DNA of 64,000 nucleotides from Lottia gigantea (taxonomy: Eukaryota; Mollusca; Gastropoda; Lottiidae), in the NCBI RefSeq assembly GCF_000327385.1, contig NW_008711014.1, positions 680,458-744,457 of the forward strand, given 5' to 3'. Below the pieces are notes generated by a model. That model was not told the DNA's origin and ran no database searches. It saw only the letters and a list, made by a program, of their open reading frames with translations. A program made the translations under genes and the position numbers. This document shows, piece by piece, positions 40,191-50,801 of this stretch (positions are counted from its first letter, which is position 1; every line of letters begins with the position of its first letter).

Positions 40191-40511
40191 CTATTCATTC
40201 TGAATATGTTTGGAATACAATATACGAGTGTAGGGTGACAATTCGGAGCCTATCTTTGATTGCATTTTTAAATAGCTATAATATTTACTGTTCAATTCAT
40301 TAAAAGTCACACTTTTGCCAGAGGTTTTCCATAACTTGGATCCTTGCTTTGTGGCTTCGAAAGCCTCCACAGTGGCACAAATGGGTTCGTCGTCATGTTC
40401 AAACGGCTTTTCCAGCAACTGTTTCTTCGTGTTGATGTACAGACTTGAAGTGTAGGTGGCCACTGTGACCATTGAAATGGCATCAGATAGGCTACAAATT
40501 TTAAACCCCAC
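40191..40511 (-). CDS. Unrecognised open frame between the two genes (hypothetical)
   Basis: An open frame of about 106 codons lies on the minus strand. It has no ATG at its upstream end; the first internal Met is about 14 residues in. Its composition is more protein-like than the surrounding AT-rich DNA (for example LLEKPFEHDDEPICATVEAF), and an AG acceptor-like site lies near 40492. A second frame is also open across much of it, which weakens the case. It sits downstream of the BCL9 stop on the same strand and could be an old coding fragment, a small exon or chance. No family recognised. Confidence 0.22.
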   Translation of the reverse strand: MGFKICSLSDAISMVTVATYTSSLYINTKKQLLEKPFEHDDEPICATVEAFEATKQGSKLWKTSGKSVTFNELNSKYYSYLKMQSKIGSELSPYTRILYSKHIQNE

Positions 40512-40579
40512 ACCCGTTTAAGCTTGTTTGCATAATAGATAGATGATCATTTCATTGATGTAAATAATCTTTTTACTTT

Positions 40580-40585
40580 AATAAA
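40580..40585 (+). terminator. Candidate polyadenylation signal for the PLAC-like gene
   Basis: AATAAA lies about 775 bp after the stop codon, the first canonical hexamer I noticed on this strand. An ATTAAA near 40300 is an alternative. Motif only. Confidence 0.3.
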
Positions 40586-40710
40586 ATAACAACCACAACG
40601 TATCTTGTGTAGGCGTTGTCAACACCAAGGTCATAATACTGAGCATCCTGTTTATCATTTTCACTTTGTAAAGTTATTACGAACTTCGTACTTAAACCCT
40701 GACCGCAGTT

Positions 40711-40887
40711 GTCACCTTTCTTGTGTATTGGCTTACAATCCTATCAAATCGCTGCATTGCGTGATACAAGAAAAGCTGTGAACATTAAGGCATTGTGTTC
40801 ACAGATTCTGATTAGCTATATGCTCTAGCGTTTAGTCTAATCTAATCGTTTATTTTTTCAAACCTTTATGATACAAGAAAGGTGACT
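40711..40887. mobile_element. MITE family E copy
   Basis: CACCTTTCTTGTGTATTGGC on the left and GATACAAGAAAGGTGAC on the right are inverted ends. A third GATACAAGAAA occurs inside at about 40770, so it may be two nested or partial copies. Confidence 0.6.
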
Positions 40888-42464
40888 GTTTCGGTCAAGG
40901 TATCGTTCATAATTTCGTAATAGCTTGACATTGTGAAGAATCCTTTCTACAGAGTTTGAATTACATGTCAACGCCGAAGGGGAAATAAACAATGGGCAAA
41001 TTTTAGGGCAAGTCGGTTTAAAGACCAAAAGACAAACACCAAGCTATGTGATGATATTTGTTTTGAAGATCTGTATAGTCAAACAGGCAAGGGTATCATA
41101 AATGTGCAGAAGACGGGGCTCTGTTATTTCGCCACAGGTTGCTTTATTGATCCATGAGAGCTCCTCCAGTTAGAACGCTTAACATGAGATAGCTGGTAGA
41201 AAAATAAAGAAGGAGCGCCCAAACTTAAACCATGTACATCCATTTTTGCAAGAATGCCCGAATCTCTAACCTATTTATGAGATTTTTGCTCGAAAACTTG
41301 CTTTCGGGGCTGCCCTCCCCTCTCCACCTCCCCTGGCTCGGCCACTGCGCTTCATCTATCTCTTTAACAGATACCTGTACCTCGGCTTTTCACTTAAGCT
41401 GAAGGTTGAGGCAGAATGGCCAATAAAACTAAATGAACAACATCAGGAGTAATAACTGTAACATTTTGTTCTATTGAGAATTATGTTTGTTTTCTACAAT
41501 CAACAGACAATGAAAAAAAATATCCGTTGCGTCAAACTGATTATTAAGGCATTCCTTTATCAAAATAACTGTACAATATATTACACGATTGGTTATCCAT
41601 ACAGATATAAACATTACTATTCTACCTCTCACTTTCACTTTATAAAATATATCAAAAATAAATCTTTCAAACATCATTACTTCTGCACAACTGAGGTCTA
41701 CTGTTCTCGATTCTTAGTTAAGGTTAACTGTTTCTGGTGGTGGAAATGTTTAGCCAAATTACCCCAACTACACTACGTTAGGTAACAGGTGTTAAAGATG
41801 GACAAATTTGGTCAGAATTCCCACAAGGGGGTCATCTGCTTCTATGGTGGACATGTTTAGCTAGGTTTACTACATCAAGGTGTCCTTAATTAAGGGCTAA
41901 AAATGTGTCCACCGGTTGCGATGTTGAGCCATTTTTGCAAGAAACTACAGATCGTATGAGCTCATGTGAAACAAAACCAAGAATTTATCATATTATGAGC
42001 CTCGAATATCAATGTTGTCTGAAGCTAGTACGAGTTATTTCCCCTAAACTATAAAAGTATAATATTGCACAAACCATTCATCCAATCATTTGTAAAACAT
42101 CAACAAATTATGCATCTCAATAATTCACAAAAACATTAATAGAATCTAGATTTTATGCTTTGCCTCAGTTAATTTTTATAATTGTCTCGACTTACACGGC
42201 GCTACATCGAATTTCGAATTGAACAAACGTTTGGCAATTCGTATTCAAAGATATCATGCTGGTAAAAAAATTATAGGCCTATTCAAAAACAATGAACACG
42301 TTAACGAATGAACCACTCACTCATGTAATGAGCATCACAAATGACGTCACTTCCGCACCACACATCCGGTCACATGATTAATAACAATGATGTCCAAGTT
42401 TCACATTCAAATTATTTCATGCATTCAAAAAAACATTTTGTCGTCAACTATTATGATTAACAGG

Positions 42465-45400
42465 TCACGTTGGTGGCATCATGCCCATATAAGGTTGTCC
42501 TTGATTTCCCATCATGCCCATTGGCGACATCTGCCTTTGTCGTGGTTGCCCATACATATGTTGTGGTGGATACATTTGTTGAGGTCCGTAACCTGGGTTA
42601 CCAGGCATCATACCCGGCATCCTCATTCCAGGATTTGACTGCCTCATTCCTGGAGGGGACTGCATTGGGGGCATGTTCCCCATTGGTCTAGGTCCAGGAC
42701 CCTGCATCTGTATGTGTTGTGATTGCATCATGGAAGCACTCATCATCTGTCCGTTACTCATCATTCCTGGATTACCTTGACGACCGTTACCCATCATTCC
42801 TCCCATTGGTGGCATACCTCCCATATTGTTCATAGGACCAGGACCTCCGGGGCCAGGACCCATTCCCATACTGGCCATAATAGAATCAGGCATACTGGTC
42901 ATTACAGGACCACCAGCCATTGGGTCCATTCCTTGCATTCCACCAGGACCATGCTGCATTCCTCCGGGACCCATACCGCCACCAGGCATAGGACCGTTCA
43001 TTCCTCCGGGACCTTGCATCCCACCAGGTCCTACTGGCATACCTTGTCCACCCATTCCTGGCATTCCTCCGGGTCCTCCCATACCACCAGGACCACCCAT
43101 TGGAAATTCTGGGGTACCACTTGATCGCATCATCATGGATTGCTGCATAGCCATTTGTTGTTGACTTGAAAAAGGTGATCCTACTCCAGGCGGTCTACCA
43201 GGTTGATTTTGATTGGGAGGGAAATAGTTTAGTGTTGATGAAGGACCTTTCCCATCTATAAATTGCTGCATGAAGTCTAATTCCGGTCGTTTCTGAGGAC
43301 CATTGCCATTGGGTTGGTTATTTGGAGGATGAGCCGGTAGATACTGGATGGTGTTAGGTGTTTTGGCTTGAATCTGGACATTGGCATTCCCGACAGAATT
43401 TGGTGGATAATTTGGCGAACTCATTCTGTTTCCCATCATTGGATTATTGTTCGGGCCTCCCGCTGATCCCATACCAGGGTGTGGCGGACTTGAGAATCCT
43501 GGTGATTTTCCCATAGGCCTGGAACCGGGTCCCATTCCATTGTTGACCATGATCGATTGAGACTGGGACATTGATGCTGCAATTGTCATGGCAGGTCCAG
43601 GTAATGGTGGCTCTGAATTTGAGAAATGTCCTGAGTTTCCTGGATGAGACATGGGATTGGACATTGGACTGGGTCCGCCGGGCATCATTGCACCATGTGG
43701 TATAGGACCATTGGGACCTTGCATGTGGCCTGGCATCCCTGGATGGCCTGACGGGGGCATATCGTGAGGTAATGAGCCCATATTTGATAACATAGTTGAA
43801 GCTTGGGACATTGAAACATGATTGGTATGTGAGGAAGGCACGGATGGGGGACCACTATGTGGACCATTAGGCGCACTGCTAGTTTGTGACATTCCATTGT
43901 TCATTTGTTGGACTTGCATCGTTGGGTTATACCCTGAACCAGGGCCACTTGGAGCATTCACGCTTTGAATATTTAACTGCTGAATAGACATTGTAGCGTT
44001 CACATACGTATTGTTCACACTCGGAGTTCCTTGAGATTGTGGAACACTCGAAACATTGGACACTGTGGTTGTTGGAAGCGAAACCTGTGACCCTGGTGTA
44101 CCATTGTTACTATTATTATTATTACCACTTGGATTAGTACCATTGTTAGAACCATTATTATTATTGTTATTACCACTTTGCACACTATTATTATTATTGT
44201 TTGCGTTCGATGCACTTTGTCCCTGAACTTGAATACTGTGGAACGGACCACCTTGCATCATATTTTGTTGCATTTGGTTAGACAAATGTTCGACGCCTTT
44301 TGCAAGGTTTGCTAAACTTGATGAGGTAATATGTGACATGGAGGCTTTGGCTGTGGGGGTGGTTGGAGCACTGGTGATATTATTATTCGGAGGATCAAAA
44401 TGGGATAATCTCATACTAGCACCACCTCCCATCATTTGATTACCTCCTGGTAGAGGTCCAGGACTACCTAAAGGTCCAGCACTTGAGTTTTGACTCGAAT
44501 TAGACAAAGGTCCTTTATTGTTCATTCCTGCACCAGGATGCATCGGAGAGTTCACTTGATTTTGTAAAAATCCAGGATGAGGTTCACCTGGGTGGCCTGC
44601 CCCACTTTCATGATATGCTGTGTTAGGTTGTTTGGTGATCGTTAACTCCTGCCCTTCAAACTGATTCAGATAGTTCAGTTGCTGGGGTGAGGGAGTGGGT
44701 TGTAAATTTTTATAAATGTCTTCCATGTCGTCTCGTTTTCGTTTTTGGGCCTGTGCGTAAGTAGGTGGTGGTTTACTTCCTAATCCGTTCCGCGGAGGAG
44801 GATCGGGGCAAAATTGTTCTGGATTTCCAGCACGAAATAAACTAACATTTGAGTTCTTTCTGCCACGAGTAGGTGGTAACATTGTGGCCATATTTCGGCC
44901 TGGCATATTCGGCATCATTTGTTGATCAAAACCCGGTCCATGAGGTGGCATTGGACCATTAAAATTAGGACTCATAGCACCGTGCATTGGATCCATGGGT
45001 CTCCTCATAGGTCCAGGAGGAAAGCCCATGTCACCTTCCATACCAGGTCCACCTGGCATATGAGGTCCGTTCATGTTAGGTGAGGTAGGTCCACACATTC
45101 CTTTCGGTCCCATTGAACTATAATATGGTGGAGGAGGAGGACCATTTCCACCACCAGGATCCATTCCCATTCGCTGATGTTTAAATTTGTTGTTATAGTA
45201 TTCCTGCTGCAATCGCTGCCATTCACGCTGAGATGGAGACAAGTTCGGCATGTTCTGAGGTGGTTGAGGTCCGAATTGAGACATGTTCTGCTGTTGAGAT
45301 ATCATGAACTGTTGCTGTTGCTGTTGCGATGACATCATACCATGCTGATTACCCATCATTCCTTGTTGTGGCATCATATTCTGTCCCATCATGCCATGCT

Positions 45401-46058
45401 GTTGTGACATCATGTTCTGTTGAAACATTGGATTCATTCCATCAGGCATCATTCCTTGATTTGGACCAGGGCCAGGACCTGGACCACCAGGGGGACATTG
45501 TCCCGGTGGACCACCTGGACCTACAGGACCGCCAGGGCCATCCATGAACACATCCTCACGCTGTTCGGGGAATAACATTTCCTGAAATTTCCGTAACTTT
45601 GCTAACGATGCACCTCTCCTCTGTAATTGTTCAGGAGTTAAGTTTTCATTCGGCACTTTACTTTGTAACAAGTTCATATTATTAGGATTCAATGCACCTA
45701 ACTGAAAGTCATCGAAGTCTAAGTTTCCAAGAGGGTTCATTTGTGGGTTCATATTGCCTTGTTGATTCATTTGCTGATTCCAGTTCATCATTCGTGGATT
45801 ATTTTGAAATTGTCCACCGTTTGGAGGAATATTGTTCATGATTCCCTGCTCCTCAAGATGAGCGTTTTGTTGCTGTACCCACTGAGCCACACTATTATTC
45901 CCAGGCATCATTCCACCCGGACCTGGAGACATTCCTGCATTTTTCATTGCATTTGGATTGGCATTCCTTATATTATTTCCCATACCAGGACCAAACTGTT
46001 GCTGCATTCCACCTCCTGGTGCCATTGGACGGTTTGGATTTCCCTTCATTGGATTACG
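42465..46058 (-). CDS. BCL9: BCL9 last coding exon (HD2, HD3, C-terminus)
   Basis: One 3,594-nt exon encodes 1,197 residues and the stop. It begins at codon RNPMKG after a TTTTCAG acceptor at 46059-46060; bases upstream are intronic even though the frame stays open. The hydrophobic and Arg positions of the HD2 helix are kept. The protein ends MGMMPPT. Confidence 0.93.
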   Translation of the reverse strand, partial: RNPMKGNPNRPMAPGGGMQQQFGPGMGNNIRNANPNAMKNAGMSPGPGGMMPGNNSVAQWVQQQNAHLEEQGIMNNIPPNGGQFQNNPRMMNWNQQMNQQGNMNPQMNPLGNLDFDDFQLGALNPNNMNLLQSKVPNENLTPEQLQRRGASLAKLRKFQEMLFPEQREDVFMDGPGGPVGPGGPPGQCPPGGPGPGPGPNQGMMPDGMNPMFQQNMMSQQHGMMGQNMMPQQGMMGNQHGMMSSQQQQQQFMISQQQNMSQFGPQPPQNMPNLSPSQREWQRLQQEYYNNKFKHQRMGMDPGGGNGPPPPPYYSSMGPKGMCGPTSPNMNGPHMPGGPGMEGDMGFPPGPMRRPMDPMHGAMSPNFNGPMPPHGPGFDQQMMPNMPGRNMATMLPPTRGRKNSNVSLFRAGNPEQFCPDPPPRNGLGSKPPPTYAQAQKRKRDDMEDIYKNLQPTPSPQQLNYLNQFEGQELTITKQPNTAYHESGAGHPGEPHPGFLQNQVNSPMHPGAGMNNKGPLSNSSQNSSAGPLGSPGPLPGGNQMMGGGASMRLSHFDPPNNNITSAPTTPTAKASMSHITSSSLANLAKGVEHLSNQMQQNMMQGGPFHSIQVQGQSASNANNNNNSVQSGNNNNNNGSNNGTNPSGNNNNSNNGTPGSQVSLPTTTVSNVSSVPQSQGTPSVNNTYVNATMSIQQLNIQSVNAPSGPGSGYNPTMQVQQMNNGMSQTSSAPNGPHSGPPSVPSSHTNHVSMSQASTMLSNMGSLPHDMPPSGHPGMPGHMQGPNGPIPHGAMMPGGPSPMSNPMSHPGNSGHFSNSEPPLPGPAMTIAASMSQSQSIMVNNGMGPGSRPMGKSPGFSSPPHPGMGSAGGPNNNPMMGNRMSSPNYPPNSVGNANVQIQAKTPNTIQYLPAHPPNNQPNGNGPQKRPELDFMQQFIDGKGPSSTLNYFPPNQNQPGRPPGVGSPFSSQQQMAMQQSMMMRSSGTPEFPMGGPGGMGGPGGMPGMGGQGMPVGPGGMQGPGGMNGPMPGGGMGPGGMQHGPGGMQGMDPMAGGPVMTSMPDSIMASMGMGPGPGGPGPMNNMGGMPPMGGMMGNGRQGNPGMMSNGQMMSASMMQSQHIQMQGPGPRPMGNMPPMQSPPGMRQSNPGMRMPGMMPGNPGYGPQQMYPPQHMYGQPRQRQMSPMGMMGNQGQPYMGMMPPT

Positions 46059-49017
46059 CTGAAAAGACACAAAAGACAATGATTAGTATAAATAATTGAG
46101 GATCATGAAAAAATTTTTCTAACCAGATAAAGCTGATGAACAAATTTTAACGAAATACAAAGTACAATGAGAAAAATTTTGTCAAAGCAGAGAAACCTAT
46201 TTTTCTTTCAATCTGGCAAGACATGCAGAGACTTTAACAAATAGAACCTCATTTTCATAGTGCTCTTAACTACTTTTCAATCCATACTTTAAAGAAATAC
46301 TAACATTATTACTTCCCTTGAATGGAATATTATCAATAATAAATAATAATTCTGAAAATGACTCAGATTTAGTCAAAGATATCAACATATATTTCAGAAA
46401 AATAAAAGTTTGCTGTATTTTATGGCTGAATATATAATATAACTTAATCTATCCCTTTTCTTTGGCAGTGAAATACCTCAGACTGACTTTTTACCAGTAC
46501 TTTCAAGAGTTGGCCCAGTGTCGGCTTCCAATCAATATCATCAAAAATAAAGTGTCAGTGTTAATGTTTTGAATAATTTGCAGATGCGTTTAAATAAATA
46601 CAATATTATGCCCTAAAGTATTCTCATCACCTTTCCCTTATAACTAAACAAAACATTAAAACATATTCTACCAACCTGAAGAAATTCCTTAGTTTTGGGA
46701 TTGCTCAAATGAAAGTCAATGATAGATTCACACTGTCCTTGAAGCACCATATCAGCAGCTAGATTAGCAAATTCCGTGGGGAACACAAATATCTGACTGT
46801 GCTGCTGCATGAAAGGTGGATCATTGGTCATATGTTGTAAAGCATTTAATGGTCCACTCTGAGCCCCTGGGGTCATTTTTCGGGGGTACTCAGCACTAGT
46901 AACAGCAACACCAGGTTCATCTTTTACTGAAATAGAAAATAATATTTTTACAGATCTATTATTTCACTATTTATTAAATGGTATATTAAAAGCAATGGTT
47001 GAAATAAATAACAATGATTTTGGATATAAATTTCAAGGATATTTCATCCTATATGCTAGGCCCAATAAATCTTTAGATGTATTTTGCCATAATACATTAA
47101 AGTGATACGTTTAAGAAATTTAAATCTTGGCGAATAAGAGCCAGTAGATATACCTGGTGTCATAAATAACATAACAGGATCCTTATATCATCCGATAAAT
47201 CCAAAAACAACTTAGTAATTATCCATAAATATGCAATTAACTATTGAAAAACGCTTAATATCAAGATTAAGCGTTTTTCAATAATTACTTAGTTTTATGA
47301 ATTTTTTTCCAGATTTTCCAGGGATTCTGTTGTAACTTTATGACACCAGGTAAGTTCACTGATGAATATTACTCATATTGACCATTTCAAGAACTTAAAT
47401 TTCATGTTCATTCTGTATTTCATGTAGTATCACTTTAAGATAATAGAATTGAATCAAGTATTTAGCTGTGTCCAAGACTTGTGCCATTAAGAAGCAATCA
47501 TAATGATTCAGAAGAAATCAAAAATCTTCCCTAATTTTCAGACATTGACAGAATGTTTCATTTCATGATCAAGGAAAATCTAATTTTTCTCAAATTGAAG
47601 TTTCTTTACCTTGTTTGTTATCAACTATAGGTTTGATATTATTTTTATTATCTTCCGTTTTTATATTTACATCTGAAATATCATATATATATATATATAT
47701 ATATATTACTTCACTGCCAGAAAGACAGATATCAAAACCATAAACTTGGATTTTCTACATCAGAATTGGTTGATCATTTAGAAGTAATGCTAGGCAATAA
47801 TGGTTATTAAGTTGCATTGAAAACAATATTACTAAAGCACAGGCACAGGACGTAAATGCTAGGGTTAGGGTTATGTGCTAAATTGGAGTTGAGACGAATT
47901 GCTTAAATCAAATTTCTTTCTGCAATAATTGTGCTACATTTGCAGCACAGTGGAGCTTCCATGGAGGAGAACTACCTCCAACTCTCAGTATTTTACTAGA
48001 GAAAGTAGACCCTGTTAGCCTCTTCTCTCTCAGATTCTTCTTTACATTCTAGAAGTCTTTATTTTATTCTGAAATTACTGACCTGTTTCTCCATTTATTT
48101 TGGCTGAAGGAACTGGAGTTTTATTTTTATTTCTCTCGCTATTGGGCGGGGTGGAATCATCTTTTAAAATTTCCTTCAGCTCAGGGTTGGCCTCGGGTGA
48201 AATATTTGGACTAATAATCTCGTGATTGTTCATTGTATCTGAGGAATCTTTTAACATTTCTGCCAACTCTGCTGTTTCTTTAGTCAACACCTCTTGAGAG
48301 AGTGTTTCTTTATCTATACAGCTATTCTCTTTCTCCTAGAATAGTCAGACATGATAATTAATAGGATTGTTCTCAGGGCCTGTTAAATATTTAATTAAGA
48401 CTCCATGCAGTGTTTAAAGATTTTCGTTAAGACAACAAGCCAGGGCTCTTTTCCCATTTATGAGATATACACATGCACAGTCTGGATCCCTTTACATTTT
48501 GACTCAAAAAAATGACTTCCTACTACAGTTATTAACAAGAGGAAAATGATTTATTACATTGAAATACTGGAAGGGCAAAATGGAAACAGCCTTCCTATAT
48601 AGCCCCGTCTCATTTTGCCTCAAATATATCTTTATTTAACACCTAATGTTCTACAATCTACTATCCTTTGGTTCACAAAGTGAAAAAAGAAAGAATTGTG
48701 ATCCTGCCAATATGACTAATCATATGAATTATATTTTACAACAGAATAGAATAATGAAAACTTTCTGCTCCATGTTTACTAATGGACACTAGACAATTAA
48801 TTAAAAAACCTAATTAATCAATTAATTACCTTCAACTGAACTTCCACCAATGGAAACAGTTCATCTGTAAGATAGGAGAAGAGTTGTCTTTCTTGAAAAT
48901 TGTTTGTTTTGCGGAACTGTTTGATAAATTTGTACCAATCGGAGAGGTTTACACACACTGTTTCCCATCCTGACCTTCCACTTTTTTTACTGGCATATTC
49001 TCTATAGAGTCTAAGAT
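42465..49017 (-). CDS. BCL9: BCL9/Legless-type Wnt co-activator, 5' partial
   Basis: Five exons join in phase (49017-48830, 48335-48083, 47672-47610, 46926-46676, 46058-42465) with TGA at 42465-42467, about 1,449 codons. BCL9 proteins link beta-catenin to Pygopus in the nuclear Wnt transcription complex. HD1 (Pygopus PHD-binding) is at 46792-46700 with FVFPTEFANLAADMVLQGQ. HD2 (beta-catenin-binding helix) is at 45641-45564 with LTPEQLQRR and KLRKFQEMLFPE. HD3-like EWQRLQQEYYNNK is at about 45242-45168. A C-terminal conserved motif with FIDGKGPSSTLNYFPP is at about 43280-43215. The remainder is Met/Pro/Gly/Asn/Gln-rich and disordered, with poly-Asn runs near 44110-44200, as usual for the family. 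The start codon is not found. The first exon resembles CECR2 rather than BCL9, so the gene may be a chimera or its true 5' end may differ. BCL9 identity is secure; the 5' structure is not. Confidence 0.92.
46676..46926 (-). CDS. BCL9: BCL9 exon with HD1 (Pygopus-binding)
   Basis: The exon runs from a TATTTCAG acceptor to a CTTCAG|GTTGGT donor: two bases plus 83 codons. It encodes KDEPGVAV, then the HD1 motif with FVFPTEFANLAADMVL and ESIIDFHLSN. This matches vertebrate HD1 (FSTEMANKAAEAVL...), recalled from memory. Confidence 0.92.
47097..47439. mobile_element. Long foldback element in a BCL9 intron, about 343 bp
   Basis: The outer ends TTAAAGTGATAC and GTATCACTTTAA are inverted. Further in, ACCTGGTGTCATAAA (left) pairs with TTTATGACACCAGGT (right). 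The centre is a perfect hairpin, ATTGAAAAACGCTTAAT / ATTAAGCGTTTTTCAAT with a 6-base loop (47243-47282). No coding; non-autonomous DNA element. Confidence 0.75.
47610..47672 (-). CDS. BCL9: BCL9 63-nt exon, possible cassette
   Basis: The exon is bounded by GATATTTCAG and CAAG|GTAAAG. It has phase 1 entry and exit, is exactly 63 nt and has no stop. It adds about 21 polar residues containing VNIKTED. The flanking exons also join in frame without it, so it could be skipped. A (TA)n run lies just upstream of the acceptor. Confidence 0.65.
47683..47707. repeat. (AT)n microsatellite
   Basis: About 12 AT units lie just upstream, on the minus strand, of the acceptor of the 63-nt BCL9 exon. Confidence 0.9.
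48083..48335 (-). CDS. BCL9: BCL9 upstream exon (acidic linker)
   Basis: The exon lies between a TATTCTAG acceptor and an ACAG|GTCAGT donor: 84 codons plus one base, phase 0 in and phase 1 out. It encodes an acidic Ser/Glu/Asn-rich segment with two similar short motifs (LAEMLKDSS and LKEILKDDS), which suggests an internal duplication. No known domain seen. Confidence 0.8.
48830..49017 (-). CDS. CECR2-like WHIM-type exon spliced in phase to BCL9
   Basis: The exon runs from an ATTCTAG acceptor to a TTGAAG|GTAATT donor: two bases plus 62 codons, phase 2 in and phase 0 out. The residues follow the pattern LYRE ... W-x3-C-x5-W-x6-FR-x6-ERQL-x3-L-x5-P. By memory this aligns without gaps to the segment of human CECR2 after its DDT domain (W..LC.....W......FR......ERQLYKLL.....P), and LRLYREY resembles CECR2 TRMYKED. 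CECR2 binds ISWI ATPases. No such segment is known to me in BCL9 proteins. Joining to the next exon is supported by phase and about 490 bp spacing, not by transcript data. It could instead be an exon of a separate CECR2-like gene. Confidence 0.75.
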
Positions 49018-50321
49018 CTAGAATTATAAGAATAATAATTCATTATTACAGTGTTCAGTGAGTTAAGACATGATAATATGTCTGGAGTTATTTCGTTTTA
49101 AAATTACATTTTATTATCTTATATTGTTATATTGTCAAATGACCTTATTACACAAGAATTAATCTTCAATGCTGTGAAATTACTATAATTCACATAGACT
49201 GAATTTAAAAAAAAATTCTATCATTAATTTTACCCGAAAAATATAATATATGCAAAACTCTTTGGAGAGAATAATAATGCATGAATTTAAAAAATACAAA
49301 GTGAGAAAAAAATCATCCTATGTTCCACATAAAAAATAAATCTTTACTATAAAAAACCCCAAAAATTAACCAAAATACACAACACAATATCATACTAAAT
49401 CTTATCAAATTCTGATATATACTGATATGTAATGTATTACAATACAGACCCCAGACCCTAGACTTCTAGAATTATGAAAATCTTACAGGTTGGTCCAATA
49501 TTGATCAAACATTTGAATGATCTGTCACAACTCAAAATTAAATACTATACTAAATCTTTAAAACGAGCAAGTTAAACAACAATTCATATCTCAAGGTCCT
49601 GAGAAATAGAAAACAAGAGATAAAAGAATCTTCTTAAACATAAGTTACAATATTTAACACAATTTTAAAAAACACAGGAAACAACAATCCACAACTGAAG
49701 ATTCTTTCAATTGAAAACAAAAAAAATTCGAGTTTTCTCGAACTCAAGTTACAATACTGAGCACTCTTTTAAAAACAACACGCACAATAAACAAACTACC
49801 TTTGAAATTCAAATAATGAGAAAAAAGATTCTTCTGGAAGTTGACAATGTGATACAGATAATTTAAAAAGCATTATTGATCATTCTAAATATTCCTTTTG
49901 AGAAGAGAATTCTGGCAAGAAAAAATCCATCACTTTTACAAGCTATCAGACTAAATAGTAAATGAGGAAAAAGAGTCTAAGAAAAGACAGTATATTGCAA
50001 AAACTATTATCATAGGACTACTTGACATTTTCTAAGGTAATAACATTCATTGAGAAGTGGATTATTTCTTACTCAACAAAATCTCTTTTCAAGAATATTT
50101 TCTTATTTATGCGAAGGAAGGACATTGTAGGTGTCTTGTGATCAGATGATCCCACAACAGAAGTCAATAAACCATTGTGAAGAGAGAATTAACTAATATT
50201 ATTAACTGAGTTTTTTTCCTGTATTAAAGATCTTCAACCATAGGACAAATTGGATTTTGTGAGGTTGATTTTAGTCTTGAATATATGTTATTAGTCTTCC
50301 GAAGTATTAGAAATGTAACAA

Positions 50322-50490
50322 AATCATATAATTCCTTCGAAAATATTTCAAACTAAGAATTTCACTTTCCATTTCTATATATCACAGAGTCTCAAGAAAA
50401 GACGAGACGTCATTTAAACATTCAAACGCAGATAATTCTAGACACATGGATTGCAAGGCTCAAATTCTGAGAATAAGGTACTTTTGGTCA
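50322..50490 (+). repeat. Dispersed repeat D, copy 2
   Basis: Collinear with 6955-7115: ATAATTCCTTCGAAAATATT, TCTCAAGAAAAGACGA, TTCAAACGCAGATAATTCT and ACACATGGATT. Confidence 0.65.
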
Positions 50491-50801
50491 AACAGATGGA
50501 GATCTTGTCCCTTTAAATAATGTTGACCAGACTTAAAAAAACTAATTCCTGCTTAGGGTTAAAAAATATAAGTTAGAGACAATTATTTTGTTTTTATCCG
50601 GACATTAAGATGGTAGAAATATCCATATCTATTTGACTGTCTGTTTGGTAGAGGGAATAAGTTGTTATTATAGAATCAAACCTGACATATGTCAGAGTAT
50701 CTTCCAGTATAATGGATTCTAGAGGAAACCTTTTAAGTGAAACAACCATTTAGAGATATGAGGATGTCAAGGGAACAAATGACTTTCAAACAATTACACT
50801 G

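Larger units (their letters stand above)
39806..42464. other. Convergent intergenic spacer and 3' regions
   Basis: Holds the presumed 3' UTRs of both genes, the family E copy at 40711-40887 and the unexplained frame at 40191-40511. I found no canonical AATAAA on the minus strand just after the BCL9 stop; the nearest clear one is near 41156. Confidence 0.5.

Noticed and set aside
42387-46082. Several plus-strand open frames rich in His, Ser, Thr or Pro
   Set aside because: They are antisense shadows of the low-complexity BCL9 last exon, whose minus-strand frame has clear HD2 and HD3 motifs.
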